64,000 nucleotides of DNA from Vicia villosa (lineage: Eukaryota; Streptophyta; Magnoliopsida; Fabales; Fabaceae). The stretch lies in contig NW_026705568.1 in the NCBI RefSeq assembly GCF_029867415.1, positions 186,001 through 250,000 on the forward strand. Direction: 5' to 3'. Position 1 is the first letter of the stretch. The number at the start of each line of letters is the position of its first letter. This document shows positions 1-11,868 of the stretch, one piece after another. A program made the position numbers and the translations under genes. The notes under the pieces were generated by a model. The model was not told the origin of the DNA and did not search any database. It was given only the letters and a program-made list of their open reading frames with translations.

Positions 1-1
1 A

Positions 2-280
2 GCGTACGTCGAAGCAGAAGATGTTGACACCGAATCTTTCAAAGACTCATATAGTGTAGAAGAGGTCGAAATAGATCTAGCCGAACTAAAAGAAGCACCA
101 CCTTATGCTTGCAAATTACTTACCCCTGCCAATGGAAAAAATCCAGTAGAGAATGATAAGAGCAATAGATTTCCTAAGAAAACTTATACATTTGATGTCA
201 CTAAGTGTGACGAAATATTTGATTTACTAGTGAAAGATGGCCAAATGATAGTGCCTCCTATTCTAAAATTCCTCCGTTAG
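2..280 (+). pseudogene. Gag fragment of Tat-type element (frame 2)
   Basis: An acidic open frame enters from the window edge and ends at a TAG at 278-280. The Gag sequence continues in another frame from about position 262, so a frameshift lies near 255-265. The residues (acidic VEEVEIDLAELKE, then a TYTFDVTKCDEIFDLL stretch) are typical of the segment before the zinc-binding motif of Tat Gag. This is a broken, partial piece with no independent function. Confidence 0.6.
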
Positions 281-2469
281 AACAACAGAAGAAGAGAGGC
301 TTTTGTAAATATCATGGTTTTTTAGGCCATAAAACCTCACAATGTTTTCTTTTCAGGGATCTAATTCAGAATGCTATCAGAGATGGACGTTTGAAATTTG
401 CTGATAAGGCCAAAAGCCACATGAAGGTCGACACAAACCCCTTGAACATTGCTGACACTAACCTGTGTGAACCACTTGATGTCAACATGGTAGAGGTGTC
501 TGAAGTCGAAGTTGCTGAATCGAAAAAGATGTCAACTGGAAAGCAGGCTACTGAAGGCCTAAATAATAATACAGTCTTCAATACTGATGTTGAACAATCC
601 TCCAAAACAGAGATGATTGAAGTTTTGAAAGAAGAAACCAGTGAGGCCATCGAAGACCTTAGGGCGAAACTTCAACAAATTCAGATTTCTGAAGTTCCCC
701 CAATAGTTGTTAACATGGTCAATGTTAGACGTCCTTTATCTGAAATCGAAGAACTAGAAAAATGGTTGATAAGGGAGAAAGGAAACATTGAGATTCCGCC
801 AAGAGGAAACAGTTTGAAAGATTATCTTTGGGATTGTCATATAAAGAATGGTGGAAAAAGGGTGATGTGCCCAAGATGTTCAATTATTACAAATCGGAGG
901 GTCCATGCCAATTTTGAGAGGGCCTTGCGAGAAAGATTAGAGCAACCTTGGAGAGGAGGAAACTTGCTGTTGAAAGTGTACCCACGATCTGAAGAAAGCT
1001 TGGTTGGTTTCTTGGTCAGGTGTCACAACGACAATTCTGAAGTTGCATTGTGCCCTAGATGTGGCGCAGTCTATGACGAATTGCTAGCAGGATCATTCGA
1101 AAGGGTGTATCTTTATATGGGCCGGGAAACTCAGGGACTTCGTCCTAACTTGTTTGGGTTCGACAACCGAACCCCATCGAGAAGGCCTGACAGCCCACAC
1201 CCTAGAGCTCGAAGGATCACATTCAAAGTTCCTGCAGACATACCCAGGGATAGATGGATGCAAGCTGGTGCCAGAACCAACAAATGGCGAAGTTGGGACC
1301 AAGGTGGAAGAACTGCAATGGCATATAGGAAGCAATTCCAGACTTCCAATCGAGAGATGTACAGGTTGGAAAACTACAAAGGTAAAAATCCTATGTTTAG
1401 ATCCCAATGGAGAAGGCATCAGAGGATGAAGAAAGCCCAAAGGGAACTCAAACCAAGGGAGGCTGGAGAGACAAGTAGCAATCAAATCCCAATGCAGGGG
1501 GCAAGGACAAGCAAACCTCTAGTAGAGCGCAAGTTGTTGGATTCCGAAAATGAGAAAGAAGAGGAGAAGATGCATTCCAGCCTTTGGAAAGAAGATGATA
1601 GAATGACAAATGATTTTGACTCTGATGGGGTATCATCTATAAACCTCAACTGTAATGTGGTGTCTGTACTCCCTCATGAGTTTAATCAAGAAACTGAAGT
1701 TGAAGATTGTGAAGAGGCTGACGTCGAAGAGATGGCGAAACACAGACCTGTGTGTTACAATGTGCTGAACAATGGTGTAGTTGAAGAGCAGAATGCTTTC
1801 TTCGAGAGGCCTGATGAAGGTATGAGAAATCATTTGAAACCACTCTACATAAGGGCTAAGATTGAAAATGTTGGCATTAACAAAGTCCTGGTAGATGGAG
1901 GGGCAGCGGTGAACCTAATGCCCCAATACATGCTGAAAAGAATTGGTATGTTTGATACTGATATAAGGCCACATAACATGGTTTTGTCTAACTACGAAGG
2001 CAAAATAGGGCAAACCTTGGGAGTTGTCCAAGTAAATCTAACGGTGGGTTCAGTTACCAGGCCAACTATGTTTATGGTCATACCAGCGAAAGCAACTTAT
2101 AACCTCTTGCTCGGAAGGGAATGGATCCATGGAGTTGTTGCTGTGCCTTCGACAATGCATCAAAGGTTAACCATTTGGAGAGAAGATGGCATAGTAGAGA
2201 ATATTGAGGGGGATCAGAGTTATTACATGGCTGAAGTTAATCAAGTTAATAAAACTAACTTCGATAGGAATTTGGCAAACATAGGGCCTTGCCATGCTGC
2301 GGAAGATATATACACCCCGAACAAGAATGCATTGTATTACTTATCTTTGCACCCAAATGGATTCCAGTGGAATAGAGAAATAATGGACGGCCCAGAAGAT
2401 ACCGCACCAATAGAGCATTATCCAACAATACGGCCAACAGGCTGGGATGATGACGTTGATGATGTCTGA
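262..2469 (+). pseudogene. Gag-protease of Tat-type element
   Basis: Structural protein and aspartic protease of the retroelement. Just after the frame opens there is a zinc-knuckle-like motif of the form C-x2-H-x4-H-x4-C (CKYHGFLGHKTSQC, about 307-350). Further on, two related segments each contain CPRC (about 870 and 1,055), which look like paired Cys-x2-Cys ribbons. A basic Arg-rich linker follows. The retropepsin core lies near 1,885-2,130: VDGGAAVNLMP, with Asp-Gly-Gly in place of the usual Asp-Thr/Ser-Gly, and a later LLLGREW flap/helix motif. The frame closes at 2,467-2,469, while RT starts in a different frame with a 23-bp overlap, so a frameshift or programmed slip separates them. 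No start codon can be fixed because upstream gag is broken. Confidence 0.75.
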
Positions 2470-3741
2470 GTCTTCATTCTTCGAAAAGATTTCGGCTTAC
2501 ATAGCCGAGAACAAAAGAAAGACGGCTCTCGAAGCCGAATTATCAAATATGGTGGTTAATGCAGTTCCAAGAAAGGAAGAAATGACAGATTCTAGGATAC
2601 ACATGATCCCTCAACCCCCTGAAGATTCAGTTCGAGTCGAAGAAATCTCAGGAGAAGATTTGAGTCAAAGGTTAGACGCAATCTACGACGAAGAACCCTT
2701 GGGATTCGAGAAGGACCCAATGGCATCAAATATAAAAATGTTAGCCCAAGATCCACTCGAGGAAGTAAATCTTGGAGACGAGGATCGAAAGAGGATAACA
2801 TACGTCAGTGCGAAATTAGACCCAGCGTTGAAATCAAAATTCATCAAATTGTTAAAAGAAAACAAAGACTGTTTCGCTTGGGACCATGACGAGATGCCTG
2901 GTTTAGGGAGAGACCTGGTCGAACTAAAGTTACCAATAAAGGAAGGGAAGAAGCCCATAAAGCAGACTCCTAGAAGGTTCGCGCCAGAGATTCATTCAAA
3001 GATTAAAGCAGAGGTCGAAAGGCTTCTACGTTGCAAGTTCATCCTAACCACAAGGTATGTTGAATGGATTGCCAATATTGTACCTGTTATAAAAAAGAAT
3101 GGTTCGTTAACAGTATGCATAGATTTTCGTGATCTGAATGCAGCGACTCCTAAGGAGGAATATCCTATGCCTGTGGCAGAAATGCTAGTAGATTCAGCCG
3201 CAGGCTTTGAATACCTAAGTATGTTGGATGGATATTCTGGATATAATCAGATTTTCATTGCAGAAGAAGATGTGTCTAAAACAGCTTTTCGTTGCCCAGG
3301 GGCAATAGGCACCTATGAGTGGGTTGTAATGCCTTTTGGTTTAAAGAATGCTGGGGCAACCTATCAAAGAGCAATGAACTCTATATTCCATGATTTTATA
3401 GAAACATTCATGCAAGTATACATAGATGACATCGTTGTGAAATCTGTTTCAGATTACGATCATCTTGATCATCTAAGCCAATCATTCAAAAGAATGAGAA
3501 AACATGGCTTAAAAATGAATCCCCTTAAATGTGCTTTCTTTGTGCAGGCTGGAGATTTTCTGGGCTTCGTATCCATAAAAAGGGAATAGAAATTAACCAG
3601 AATAAAACGAAGGCTATTATGGAAACTAAGCCTCCATCCACGAAGAGAGAATTGCAGTCTTTACTGGGGAAGATAAACTTCTTGAGAAGGTTTATATCTA
3701 ATTTGAGTGGACGCACACAAGCTTTCTCCCCTCTACTTTGA
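2447..3741 (+). pseudogene. Reverse transcriptase of Tat-type element, frameshifted
   Basis: This is a Ty3/gypsy reverse transcriptase. An N-terminal linker (FFEKISAYIAENKRK) leads to the RT palm, with VCIDFRDLNAATPKEEYPMP near 3,113-3,172 and the catalytic YIDDIVVKS box near 3,418-3,444. The first frame ends at 3,589 just after the DFLGF motif. Homology continues one frame over from about 3,565 (HKKGIEINQNKTKAI, then LLGKINFLRRFI), which indicates a single-base indel. That frame is cut by a TGA at 3,739-3,741, where related elements have a coding codon before the connection to RNase H. Catalytic aspartates are present, but the reading frame is broken twice, so this copy cannot make a full Pol by itself. 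Confidence 0.8.
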
Positions 3742-6069
3742 CTCAAGCAAGGAAAGTTCGAATGGCGTGCTGAACATCAAGAAGCTTTTGATAAAATCAA
3801 GCAATACTTGATCCATCCACCAATCTTGTCTCCCCCAAATGGGAAGAAGCACATGCGCCTGTATATTTTGGCTTCAGATAATACAATAGGCAGCATGTTA
3901 GCGCAAGAAGATGAAAATGGCATCGAAAGAGCCATTTATTATTTAAGTAGAGTACTCAATGATGCAGAGACTAGGTATAGCGCAATAGAAAAACTCTGCC
4001 TTTGTTTATATTTCTCTTGTATCAAACTTAAGTATTATATAAAGCCAGTTGATGTTTATGTTTCGTCTCATTGTGATGTTATTAAACATATGCTATCAAA
4101 GCCAATATTGCATAGTCGAATTGGCAAATGGGCTTTAGCCCTTACTGAGTACTCACTGATATTTCAACCGCTTAAGGCAATGAAAGATCAGATTGTATCA
4201 GATTTCATTATTGACCACGCAGTGGTTGAGAACCCTCAACAATATGTAGATTTGAAGCCTTGGAAGCTATACTTCGATGGTTCGACTCATAGAGAGGGAA
4301 CTGGTGTTGGAATGCTGATAATTTCTCCTGATGGAATTCCAACAAAGCTCAAGTACAAGATTGAAGGTCCCTTATGCTCCAATAATGAAGCTGAATATGA
4401 AGCACTGATTGCTGGACTTGAAGCTTTGTTAGAATTGGGGGCAACCAAAGTCGAAATTAAAGGAGACTCCGAATTAGTGATTAAGAAACTGACGAAGGAA
4501 TATAAATGCATCAAAGAAAACTTGATCATGTACTTTGTCATAGCAAATAGGTTGCTTAAAAAATTCGAATATGTGGAGTTAAGTCACGTCTCGAGGACCA
4601 AGAATCAAGAAGCCAATGATCTGGCACAGTTAGCCTCAGGATACAAGGTATCGAAAGAAAAATTAGAAGAACTGATCGAAGTAAGAGGAAAAGCAATGGC
4701 TACCAAACTTTCCCCAAGCGACTTGGAGAATTCACAATTAGGTTTCGCCAGCAAAGAAGAATTTGAAGTATTAAATATAGACTCTGTGGCAGACACAGAT
4801 TGGAGGAGTCAAATTGTGAACTATCTAAAAGATCCTTCGACAGACACGGATAGAAAGGTGAAATATAGAGCCTTGTCATATTTCCTGATGGGGAACGAAT
4901 TGTTCAAGAAAACTCCTGAAGGAGTCTTGTTGAAATGTCTGGGTGAAGCAGAAGCATATTTGGCTCTCTCAAATGTACACAGTGGAGCGTGTGGTGCACA
5001 TCAAGCGGGGCACAAAATGAAATGGCTTCTGTTTCAATATGGAATGTATTGGCCTTCTATGTTAAAAGACTGCATAGAATTTGCAAAAGGGTGTCAAGAA
5101 TGTCAAGAACATGCAGGTATTCAACACGCTCCAGCAAATGAGTTAAGTCCAATAATAAAACCATGGCCTTTCAGAGGTTGGGCACTAGACTTAATTGGAG
5201 AAATTCACCCTAAATCCTCTAAGGGTCAAAGATACATACTAGTAGGAATAGACTACTTCACAAAATGGGTCGAAGCGATACCACTGGCGAATGTGGACCA
5301 AGAGGCTGTGATTGAGTTTATTCAAAAACACATCATATACAGATTTGGAATCCCAGAAAGTATAACTACAGATCAAGGATCAGTGTTCACTGGGCGGAAA
5401 ATGCAAGACTTCGCCAAAGAAATGGGTTTCAAGTTGCTTACGTCTACACCTTACTATGCTCAGGCAAATGGACAAGTCGAAGTAGCGAATAAGATAATAA
5501 TTGGTTTCATAAAGAAACATGTGGGAAAAAAGCCTAAGAGTTGGCACAAAACCCTAGACCAAGCGCTTGGGGCTTGTCGAACATCTCCAAAAGAAGCTAC
5601 AAACACTACGCCTTTCCAATTGACATTTGGACATGACGCAATACTCCCAATTGAGATATATTTGCAGTCAGTTTGGATACAAAGACAGGCAAAAATCCCT
5701 CCTAACATGTATTGGGAGTTGATGATGAATGAATTAGTAGACCTGGACGAAGACAGACTTCGAGCATTGGAGATGATAAAAAGACAAAAAGAAAGAGTGT
5801 CCAGAGCATACAACAAAAAGGTGAAAGGTAAAACTTTTGTCAATAATGACTTAGTTTGGAAAGTTATTTTACCTATAGATCGAAAGAATCAAGCACTTGG
5901 TAAATGGTCCCCACACTGGGAGGGACCCTTTCGAATCTTGAAAGTATTCTCGAATAACGCTTACGAGATAGAAGAGTTAGCAGAAGATCGCAGGATTTTA
6001 AGAGTAAACGAGAAGTATCTGAAGAGATACAAACCAAGCATGCATGAAGTAAAGATTGCAAAAACGTAG
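3742..6069 (+). pseudogene. RNase H, archaeal-type RNase H and integrase of Tat-type element
   Basis: This is the downstream half of Pol, open from just after the stop at 3,741 to a TAG at 6,067. The first domain is the gypsy RNase H (LYILASDNTIGSMLAQ; DAETRYSAIEKLCL), apparently degenerate. It is followed by a second, archaeal-type RNase H near 4,270-4,650 (LYFDGSTHREGTGVGMLI, NNEAEYEAL, GDSELV), a hallmark of Tat elements. The integrase has an HHCC zinc region (GAHQAGH ... GCQEC) and a DD35E core: Asp in ALDLIGE, Asp in TTDQGSVF, and Glu in GQVEVANK exactly 35 residues later. A C-terminal basic domain ends the protein. The segment itself is intact, but it lies behind the broken RT. Function is assigned from family motifs. 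Confidence 0.85.
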
Positions 6070-6447
6070 ATATTGAGGTATACTACGTAAGCCAAAATGG
6101 TTGAACTAACACCAAAATGGCTTTGTGTTCAAACAAACATGTATGGCAAATAAAAGAAGAAGACAAAGAAACTTCAAAACATCTTCCATTAATATTAAGA
6201 GAGTACATTCATTACAGGAGGGTTGGTTTCCAAAGCATTGAAGGTTACAAAAAACTAAAACAAATAAAAACCTAAACCAAACCACCTCCTAGTTGATCCT
6301 TTGGTCTAAGCCTTCTAGGGGCAACAGGGGCAAGCTCTCTGCCTCGAACATGTCCATGGATCCAGAGTTTCGCATCCTCCTTACTATTCCCTTTTTGAGG
6401 AATATGTAAGACAAGAGCCTTCCATATGGAAGACACGTTACGGCCCC
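6070..6447. other. Spacer between sense integrase and first antisense gene
   Basis: Non-coding in both strands as far as can be seen. It probably contains the 3' flank of the antisense gene that ends at 6,448. No repeat, tRNA or promoter motif was recognised. Confidence 0.5.
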
Positions 6448-7020
6448 TTAACGAGCAGCAGCCATAGAAACGGCTTCGATAAGCCCTTTGAAAATCATTA
6501 AGGGGAAGTTGATTTTCTTCCCACGAAGGGCACAGAGGATAAATTCCAAGTCCTCCATCATGATGCTGTTTTGATCATGGTTTCGTGGATGAAAGTTACC
6601 CACGAGCAATTGATGCCAAACCCTGATGACTTTGGCGCTGTAAGGATCGTTGTCCATAAGAGTCCTCAACAGAAGATGAGTCGTCATGTTGAAGTTGTTG
6701 TCATCAAAGGTCTCACCAGAGTTGTTACATCTCATCAAGTTAGAGATGGTGGAAGGAGTGATTCTGATGTGGGCATGTCGAATCTCAGAAACTATAGTAG
6801 TTCTACCCTCCGGATCTATGCGTAGAGATGCAAACATCCAGAAATCTGCTAGCATGTTGGGATAAACAGGTCCCTCTAGGATTTCTTAATAGAAATCGAG
6901 TTCTTGATTGGCAAAAAGAGCACTGATGCTTATGAAGTTTTCATCAAACTCCTCTTCATAGAGTTTGAACTCCTTTTTTATGCAAGCTCTAATGTTATTG
7001 TAGGTAAGAGGTTGCGCCAT
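6448..7020 (-). pseudogene. Antisense ORF, plant transposon-protein-like, one in-frame stop
   Basis: Reading the minus strand from an ATG at 7,020 gives 190 codons to a stop at 6,448. A single in-frame TAA near 6,885 interrupts it, where CAA would restore a sense codon (a simple C-to-T change). The product begins MAQPLTYNNIRACIKKEF. Later segments (RVWHQLLVGNFHPRN, then LEFILCALRGKKINFP) resemble the putative plant transposon-protein domain found in extra ORFs of plant gypsy elements. A TATATAAAGG box lies about 125 bp upstream on the same strand, so the gene seems to have had its own promoter. Biochemical function is unknown. The family match is by eye. Confidence 0.6.
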
Positions 7021-7142
7021 GTGGAGAAGAAAAAAGGTTGAAAAGGTTTTTTAAACTCTGTGTTTTGAGAAAACGGAGGAAGAGAAACAAAGTCTTGAGC
7101 AAAAGTTTGAAGCAAGTGTGAAGGAAGAAGTGGAATGTTAAT

Positions 7143-7152
7143 CCTTTATATA
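7143..7152 (-). promoter_or_regulatory. TATA box of first antisense gene
   Basis: The minus strand reads TATATAAAGG about 123-132 bp upstream of the ATG at 7,020, a good plant TATA box at a plausible distance. Between them lies a pyrimidine-rich leader. It is inside the retroelement and opposes LTR transcription. Confidence 0.55.
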
Positions 7153-7615
7153 GACCTGGGGCAATAAAGGAACGGTTCAATTTTAATGATTGATTAGACT
7201 GCGTTTGGTATTCCAAAGAGAAGTTATGGCTTCCGCCGTTTCTCGCCTTGGGAAGTTGAGAGGTAATCATGAAAAACTGGTGCACGCACGTCTTAAAGAG
7301 ACGTTTTGAAGAAAGTGACGTCATCACTTAATGATGGTTACGGCTAAGGGAGTAGAAACGTCAAGTCTAGACTAAAAGGAGTGCGAAGGATAGTCAGGTC
7401 ACGTGCTTGCATTTATTAAGATTACTGTGACAATAAAATATATTTTGGCAAGATTTGAAGAATTGCTAGAGTGTTGTTACTCATGATCATTGAAAAATGG
7501 AGTAGAGTGTGTAAATTGGCAAACAAAAGTTGCGCATATATATGTTCCTGGTGGAATTCGATTACAAGACAAAATCAATGCGCATTACAAAAAGGGATTA
7601 CAAAGTTCGAAATGA
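7153..7615. other. Intergenic stretch between the two antisense genes
   Basis: No coding frame with recognisable content. It should hold the upstream promoter of the 6.4-kb antisense gene and the 3' end of the PMD gene. A CACGTG-containing G-box-like site (GTCACGTGC) lies near 7,398. Nothing else was recognised. Confidence 0.4.
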
Positions 7616-10600
7616 CTAATTGAAATCCCTAGGAAGATTATCTTTTATCTTCGAATACTGAGTTTCCCATGAAGACATACGAAGATCAAGCATTGCCCGT
7701 TGTCTCTTTAATTCTTCAATTTCTGGCACTAGCTTCTGTGCAGCCTCGAAGTGTTGGATCCCTGACTGTGCCACTTCAGTTAATTCTTGCTGATTGGTCT
7801 GCTGAATTATTGCTTGATGAGACTCAGCCTCCTTTATCTTCTCTTCGAGCATTTTAATTTCCTGTTTTCAAGATTTGATATTCTTCTCGCATTCGTCATA
7901 TGCTTCTTGATTCTTCAAACGTTTAAGCTTAAGGGCGTCACCCTTCTTGGTTGCATCAGTAGCAGCTTTCCATGAAGAATTATGAGAAGCCATCTTCGCA
8001 GTAAGTTGTTCGTCAACATTTTGCTTTCGAAGAATGTCAGACTGAAGTTGTTCGATTAGTGAACTCGGCAATACAATCACTTCTGAGACTTCTTTTGAGA
8101 CCAGAAATAGATCCACCTTCTTCAAAAGTTGGTTCAAGCTATGACATTTGGTAGGATTCTTTTTAAGAGCTTCGACAAGGTTGGTTTTGAAGAACTTTTC
8201 CTTTATTTGATGAAGAAGGTCAGAAGTATCCTCTTTATCACCAGATTCTGTCTGGACAGCTGGAGAAGTTTCGAGCTCAGAGGGCGAAATGTTATCAATG
8301 TTCATCATGGCCTTGAGGAAGCTGAGAGGATCAGTCTGTTTGAGTTGCTCCAACTCTGAAGGGGTAGGCTTTGCTGGGGCAGGTGTCGAAGTAGTTTCAG
8401 GAGAAACTATGGTCCTAAAGGGTGAAGTTTCGTGAGGGCCAGCTGTGGCTAGTTTGGAAGTTTCCTCCATAGCATCTTGTTTAGATACAGTATCCTCACT
8501 GCCAGTTGGGTGTTCATCTGCGTTGTTACTACCTGAACATTGACGATCTGCTCCCATATTTTCGCTTTTGTGGGTAGGAGGAGAATCATCAGTTGAATGG
8601 CTTCCTTCAACTAGCATAGTAGGAATAATGGTCGCTAAGGGCTGAGCGTCTTCGACAACTGGTGAAAGCACGTGAGATTTGTCTACATTGAGTAATTAGA
8701 ACACATTATGATGGGAAGATTGCAAGAAATCTATTTGTCATAAGAAAGAACATGCACTTACCTTGGAGATTGTCAAGGTCGATGGTAAGGTTGAAGGCTT
8801 TGAGATCAGAAGTGGCTGTGCCAACATCATCCTACAACCATAAGGTAAAATGTTAACTTAATTCTTTAAGTTAAAATTTATAGAGATGATTATGTTGTGA
8901 AATCCAAATACCTTGGTTGGAATGTTATCTGGACTCGAGTTGTGGCTCTCTACAACAAGAACGTTACTACCACCTTTTAAAGGTGATTCTTCGGAAGGTT
9001 ATCAGCCGGTGAAGTAATCTTCGAAGAACCAGACCCCTTTTCTTTGCCTGAAGGAGTGACAGTCTTCTGTCTTTTCTTGTGTCCTTGCCTGGTGCGAGGA
9101 GGAGATTTGTCTTCATCGTCTGAAACAACTGTTTGAGAATCTTTTCGCTTCGAATGTACCGGAGGTTTCGAAGTCTGAAGAATATAAATTGAGCAAAGTA
9201 AGTACTATCCACAGAAATATACAAGTTGGAATATAAAATGCGTATGTACCGTGGGTTTCTTGCCGGTCGTGGTAGAATCACTCCTACTTGTCTTGTTGCT
9301 CTTCGAAACTCCAGAATCCTTTTGTACAGCGGCTTCTTTGATCTTTCACTTTCGAGCAACGGTTGTAGTTGAAACTGGAATCAGTATTTCAGCGAAAAAA
9401 AGAAAAGTTAGTCGAAAGTTGTCTAAACCCAAACCTTCAGGTATTGGAGTCAAGACACGAACATGTTCAAGATCTATATGAAGATGTCCTTTGAAAGTAT
9501 CCAGGGTATGCTTAGTCGGGACCACTCGTTCAACGCGTTTTTTAGTGCTTTCCTGAAGAATTTTAAAAGCGTTCCCACACACGAACCAGTCTGGGAAAGG
9601 AGGGCTTAAAGCCACACCAAAATCAGCACTTGGCAGTGGAGAGAAAACTTTTCGCGTAAAATGACTGCAGCTTCACGAACGGTCCGACTAAGATCATCAG
9701 GCCTGTAGATAGTCTCAAAGAATTTTTGAAAGGCTTGGATTTCTTTAATATGGGTCGAAGTACCTTTGTGAAAGTTTTCCTGCACATCAGCAAAAGCTTC
9801 AGTTAGTTCTCGAGTAAGGCTCTCAGCATCGAAGATTTGCATGGTGTAGTAATCTGTCCACCATTGTTGGAAATCTGGAGTCGAATAAAAGGCAGGTTCG
9901 AAAGAAACAGGAGAGAGATTGGTAACACCAGTGTATCTGGAGATTTTTGATTCACACTCATCTTCAGCTAAATACAAAGTATGTAGACACATATGGTTCC
10001 TTTTCTCATACAGGCATTTGGGTTTTATTTGAACCAATCCAAATTGTCTCGATACCAGATTTGGTTGGTAGCAGAGAAGAACACATTGGCCTTTGGAGGG
10101 TCGAAGACGGTGATAGAATAGCCTTGGGGTAAGAAAAGCTTCCCAAATAATCACGGATTCAGTTTGTTGATCTGGGGACATTGCTGGAAACCTTCGAGTG
10201 AACCATTCAGGACCCACTGTCCTTTGTACGAATGGAGCCATTGAAGGGCTAAATTGATAACACTGAGCAAACATCATGACATATGTTAAAAAATGTTCAC
10301 GAAGCTTCCCAGTTTCTTCTTTAGGAGTTAGCAAAGCCAACCTGGTTCCTTCTACAGCTCGATTTTTGATGTTTGGATCTTCTTCGTTGACAGTACCTCG
10401 AAATGGGAGGTGAGCTTCGAAAGTAGCATTAAGCCACAGTTGCAGAAACCAGAAAGGACCAGCAAAGAGCAGAGATCCTGATTCATAACTCTTAATGAGG
10501 TATGTTGCTTCACCTAGATTCTCATAGAGAAACCCTAGAATTAACTGGCTCAGGTTTAGTTGTGTCCCAGCATGTAGTTGATTGGCCATACAAAGATACC

Positions 10601-11435
10601 TCTTTGCTACCTGTATGGACCTAGAACAGAAAACGCACCTCGAGAGCCATAATGCTAAGAAAGCAATATGCTCTTCGTCCGAGACTACCTCATTATTCTC
10701 GTCATGATATTGTTGAATGAACGCAGTATAAGTAACTGTTGCTTCGCTAAAGTTAATGGTATCGGTATCCATGACATTGGGGTCAAAGGTCTCTCCGGTT
10801 GGTCGAAGCCCCGTGATAGCAGCTATGTCGAAAAGAGTGGGGGTGACCATTCCACATGGAATATGGAAAGTGTTATGGGAAGCATCCCAGAAATGAACTG
10901 ACGCAACTAACATGGTTTGGTTGTATTCTAAACCAGTCTTGGACAGTTGGATTAAATCGTAAATGCCCAGTTGTTTCTAGAAAGAAGCCTTGTGTTTCTC
11001 TACTCTTGCTAGCCAGGCATAATACAGTTCAGGGTCTTTTGCTAAGGGAATTGACCTAAAAACTTTCACAAAATTGGTTACATAGTTTAACCTAATGTTC
11101 TCTAAGGCTGAAGGGGTTACGGTCGAAGTATCTTCTGCACCATCAGGATCTGCTAAGATAGGACGACCATCTTCATCTATTTTGTTCTTACTAACTAAAG
11201 GCCTAGTTTTATAATAAGCAGGAAAGAATTTATTCAGAGAGGAGTTAGCTTCTCCTGGTAAAGGACCCATGAAGGCATGAGTTTTTCCAGAAAGTTCAAA
11301 GGGAATGATTACCTGAGAAGCATAAATGGCGCGCACTTCTGCAGTATTTGGGTTTGGTATGTGCTCTTGATTCCCTATCTGTGTAGGTTTCTAAAGTTTC
11401 AAAGCTGGTTGAAGAACGTTTGAAGAAGACGCCAT
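7616..11435 (-). pseudogene. Antisense five-exon plant mobile domain (PMD) gene, decayed
   Basis: The proposed model on the minus strand has ATG at 11,435 and exons 11,435-9,435, 9,374-9,250, 9,174-8,912, 8,831-8,762 and 8,682-7,616. The four introns are 60, 75, 80 and 79 bp. All are GT-AG, all keep the reading phase, and the fourth has a perfect GTAAGT donor. The full product would be about 1,170 residues. Exon 1 carries a plant mobile domain-like region (FWDASHNTFHIPCGMVTPTL, then IAAITGLRPTGE). Exons 2-4 encode a basic Ser/Lys-rich linker, and exon 5 an alpha-helical, coiled-coil-like tail rich in Glu, Gln and Lys. Breaks are: TAG at 11,391-11,393 and about 10,977; frameshift near 9,640; TGA near 9,347; one-base indel near 8,990; TGA at 7,868. 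PMD occurs in host silencing-related genes and in transposons. The role here is unknown. Confidence 0.65.
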
Positions 11436-11543
11436 GAGTAAGTTTGATTTGGGGAAATGGGTTTGAGTGTAACCTGAGATGTTCTTTGCTGTGGAAATAA
11501 TAAGGAAATAGAGGTGAAAGTTATATGAGGGTAGGAGTTCAAG

Positions 11544-11551
11544 TATTTAAA
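11544..11551 (-). promoter_or_regulatory. TATA-like box upstream of antisense PMD gene
   Basis: The minus strand reads TTTAAATA about 110 bp upstream of the ATG at 11,435. A second AT-rich candidate (CATATAAC) lies closer, near 11,520. Which one would be used cannot be decided from sequence alone. Confidence 0.35.
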
Positions 11552-11868
11552 GGTTTAACGGAAACCCTTTCAAATCTTTTGGGTAAAAGCCAAGAGACAC
11601 GCGGCATACGTTGATTTAATCCAACGGCGGTCGAATAGTTATTAGCTTTACTCCTAGTATATAGGAGTAATGATCATGAAGTAAGACCAGGACGTGGGAA
11701 TGTAAGTTATGAGTAGACATCTTTGAAAATGACAAGACGTTTTGGAAACAGAGTCATAAATGATTATGACGTCAATCAATAGTCTCGGAACTATAAAACG
11801 AAATCTTATTATAACAAGAAACGCCTATTTCTCTTGTTTTTCGAAACAGGCATTTATTGGGGGCAATT

